Source: Ancistrus triradiatus
Taxonomy: Eukaryota > Chordata > Actinopteri > Siluriformes > Loricariidae
DNA: 64,000 bases
Assembly (NCBI GenBank): GCA_025084515.1
Contig: JAJAGP010000365.1
Coordinates: forward strand, 1-64,000
Direction of reading: 5' to 3'
In this document: in pieces, positions 63,834 through 64,000 of the stretch
Layout: every line of letters starts with the position of its first letter
Numbering within the stretch: the first letter of the stretch is position 1
The notes under the pieces: model-generated
What the model was told of the DNA's origin: nothing
Databases searched by the model: none
Seen by the model: only the letters and a program-made list of their open reading frames with translations
Made by a program: the position numbers and the translations under genes

Positions 63834-64000
63834 TAGGAGTGGGCGATATGGTACAAAATATTATATCGCAATATTTAAAGACATTTTCACGAAACACGAT
63901 ATTTATCACGATCGCAGACAAAATGCGACAGTAATGACTGATTCTTAAAGCTACGTCTCAGATGTTATCCCATACATAGTAAAGTGATTTTTATTCCAAA
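63834..64000 (+). mobile_element. hAT-like MITE family M2, cut by window edge
   Basis: TAGGAGTGGGCGATATGGTA, ATATCGCAATATTTAAAGAC, ATTTTCACGAAACACGATAT match 60481-60600. The right end lies outside the window. Confidence 0.8.

Overview
The window looks like a gene-poor, repeat-dense stretch of a teleost genome, intergenic or inside a very large intron. It is AT-rich, has no operon-like gene packing, no bacterial-style gene and no intact host gene that I can recognise. The repeat families are those of otophysan fishes: Tc1/mariner wrecks of two well-known teleost families, a tRNA-derived SINE ending in a (TGTAAA)n-like tail, fold-back MITEs and the 'CTTTTTACAATGGAGCATTG' dispersed repeat. A catfish or close relative is the likeliest source; that is inference from remembered repeat families, not a database match.

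Layout. 1-8 kb: a possible host exon at the extreme left, a Tc1-type deletion derivative with a SINE inside, a fold-back element (3886-4456) and a nearly full-length but dead Tc1 element (4780-6332). 8-27 kb: mostly apparently single-copy DNA sprinkled with SINEs, microsatellites, a second Tc1 wreck (21335-22675) and two copies of an unclassified repeat of about 450-520 bp (16563-17079, 25847-26293). 27-43 kb: two more copies of the first Tc1 family, two fold-back MITEs, a SINE with a perfect 15-bp target-site duplication (34326-34618), a CpG-rich patch that could be a promoter (34.8-35.1 kb), a second Tc1 family (37622-38872) and hAT-like MITEs. 43-51 kb: a tandem duplication in which one unit carries a LINE fragment and the other is the empty site, and a three-deep nest with a 907-bp hAT element carrying an exact 8-bp duplication. 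52-56 kb: the most striking object, a young non-autonomous LTR retrotransposon (52608-55946) with 5-bp duplication and an interior built mainly from a 30-bp and a 27-bp minisatellite. 56-64 kb: a fourth Tc1-like deletion derivative, more SINEs and MITEs; the right edge cuts a MITE.

The sequence is best read as a layered record of transposition. Mobile elements repeatedly landed in earlier ones, so relative ages can be read from nesting. None of the transposase, reverse transcriptase or RNase H remnants is intact, so all copies here would need enzymes supplied from elsewhere. Long open frames at 53.3-55.2 kb come from stop-free minisatellite units whose lengths are multiples of three, not from a demonstrable gene.
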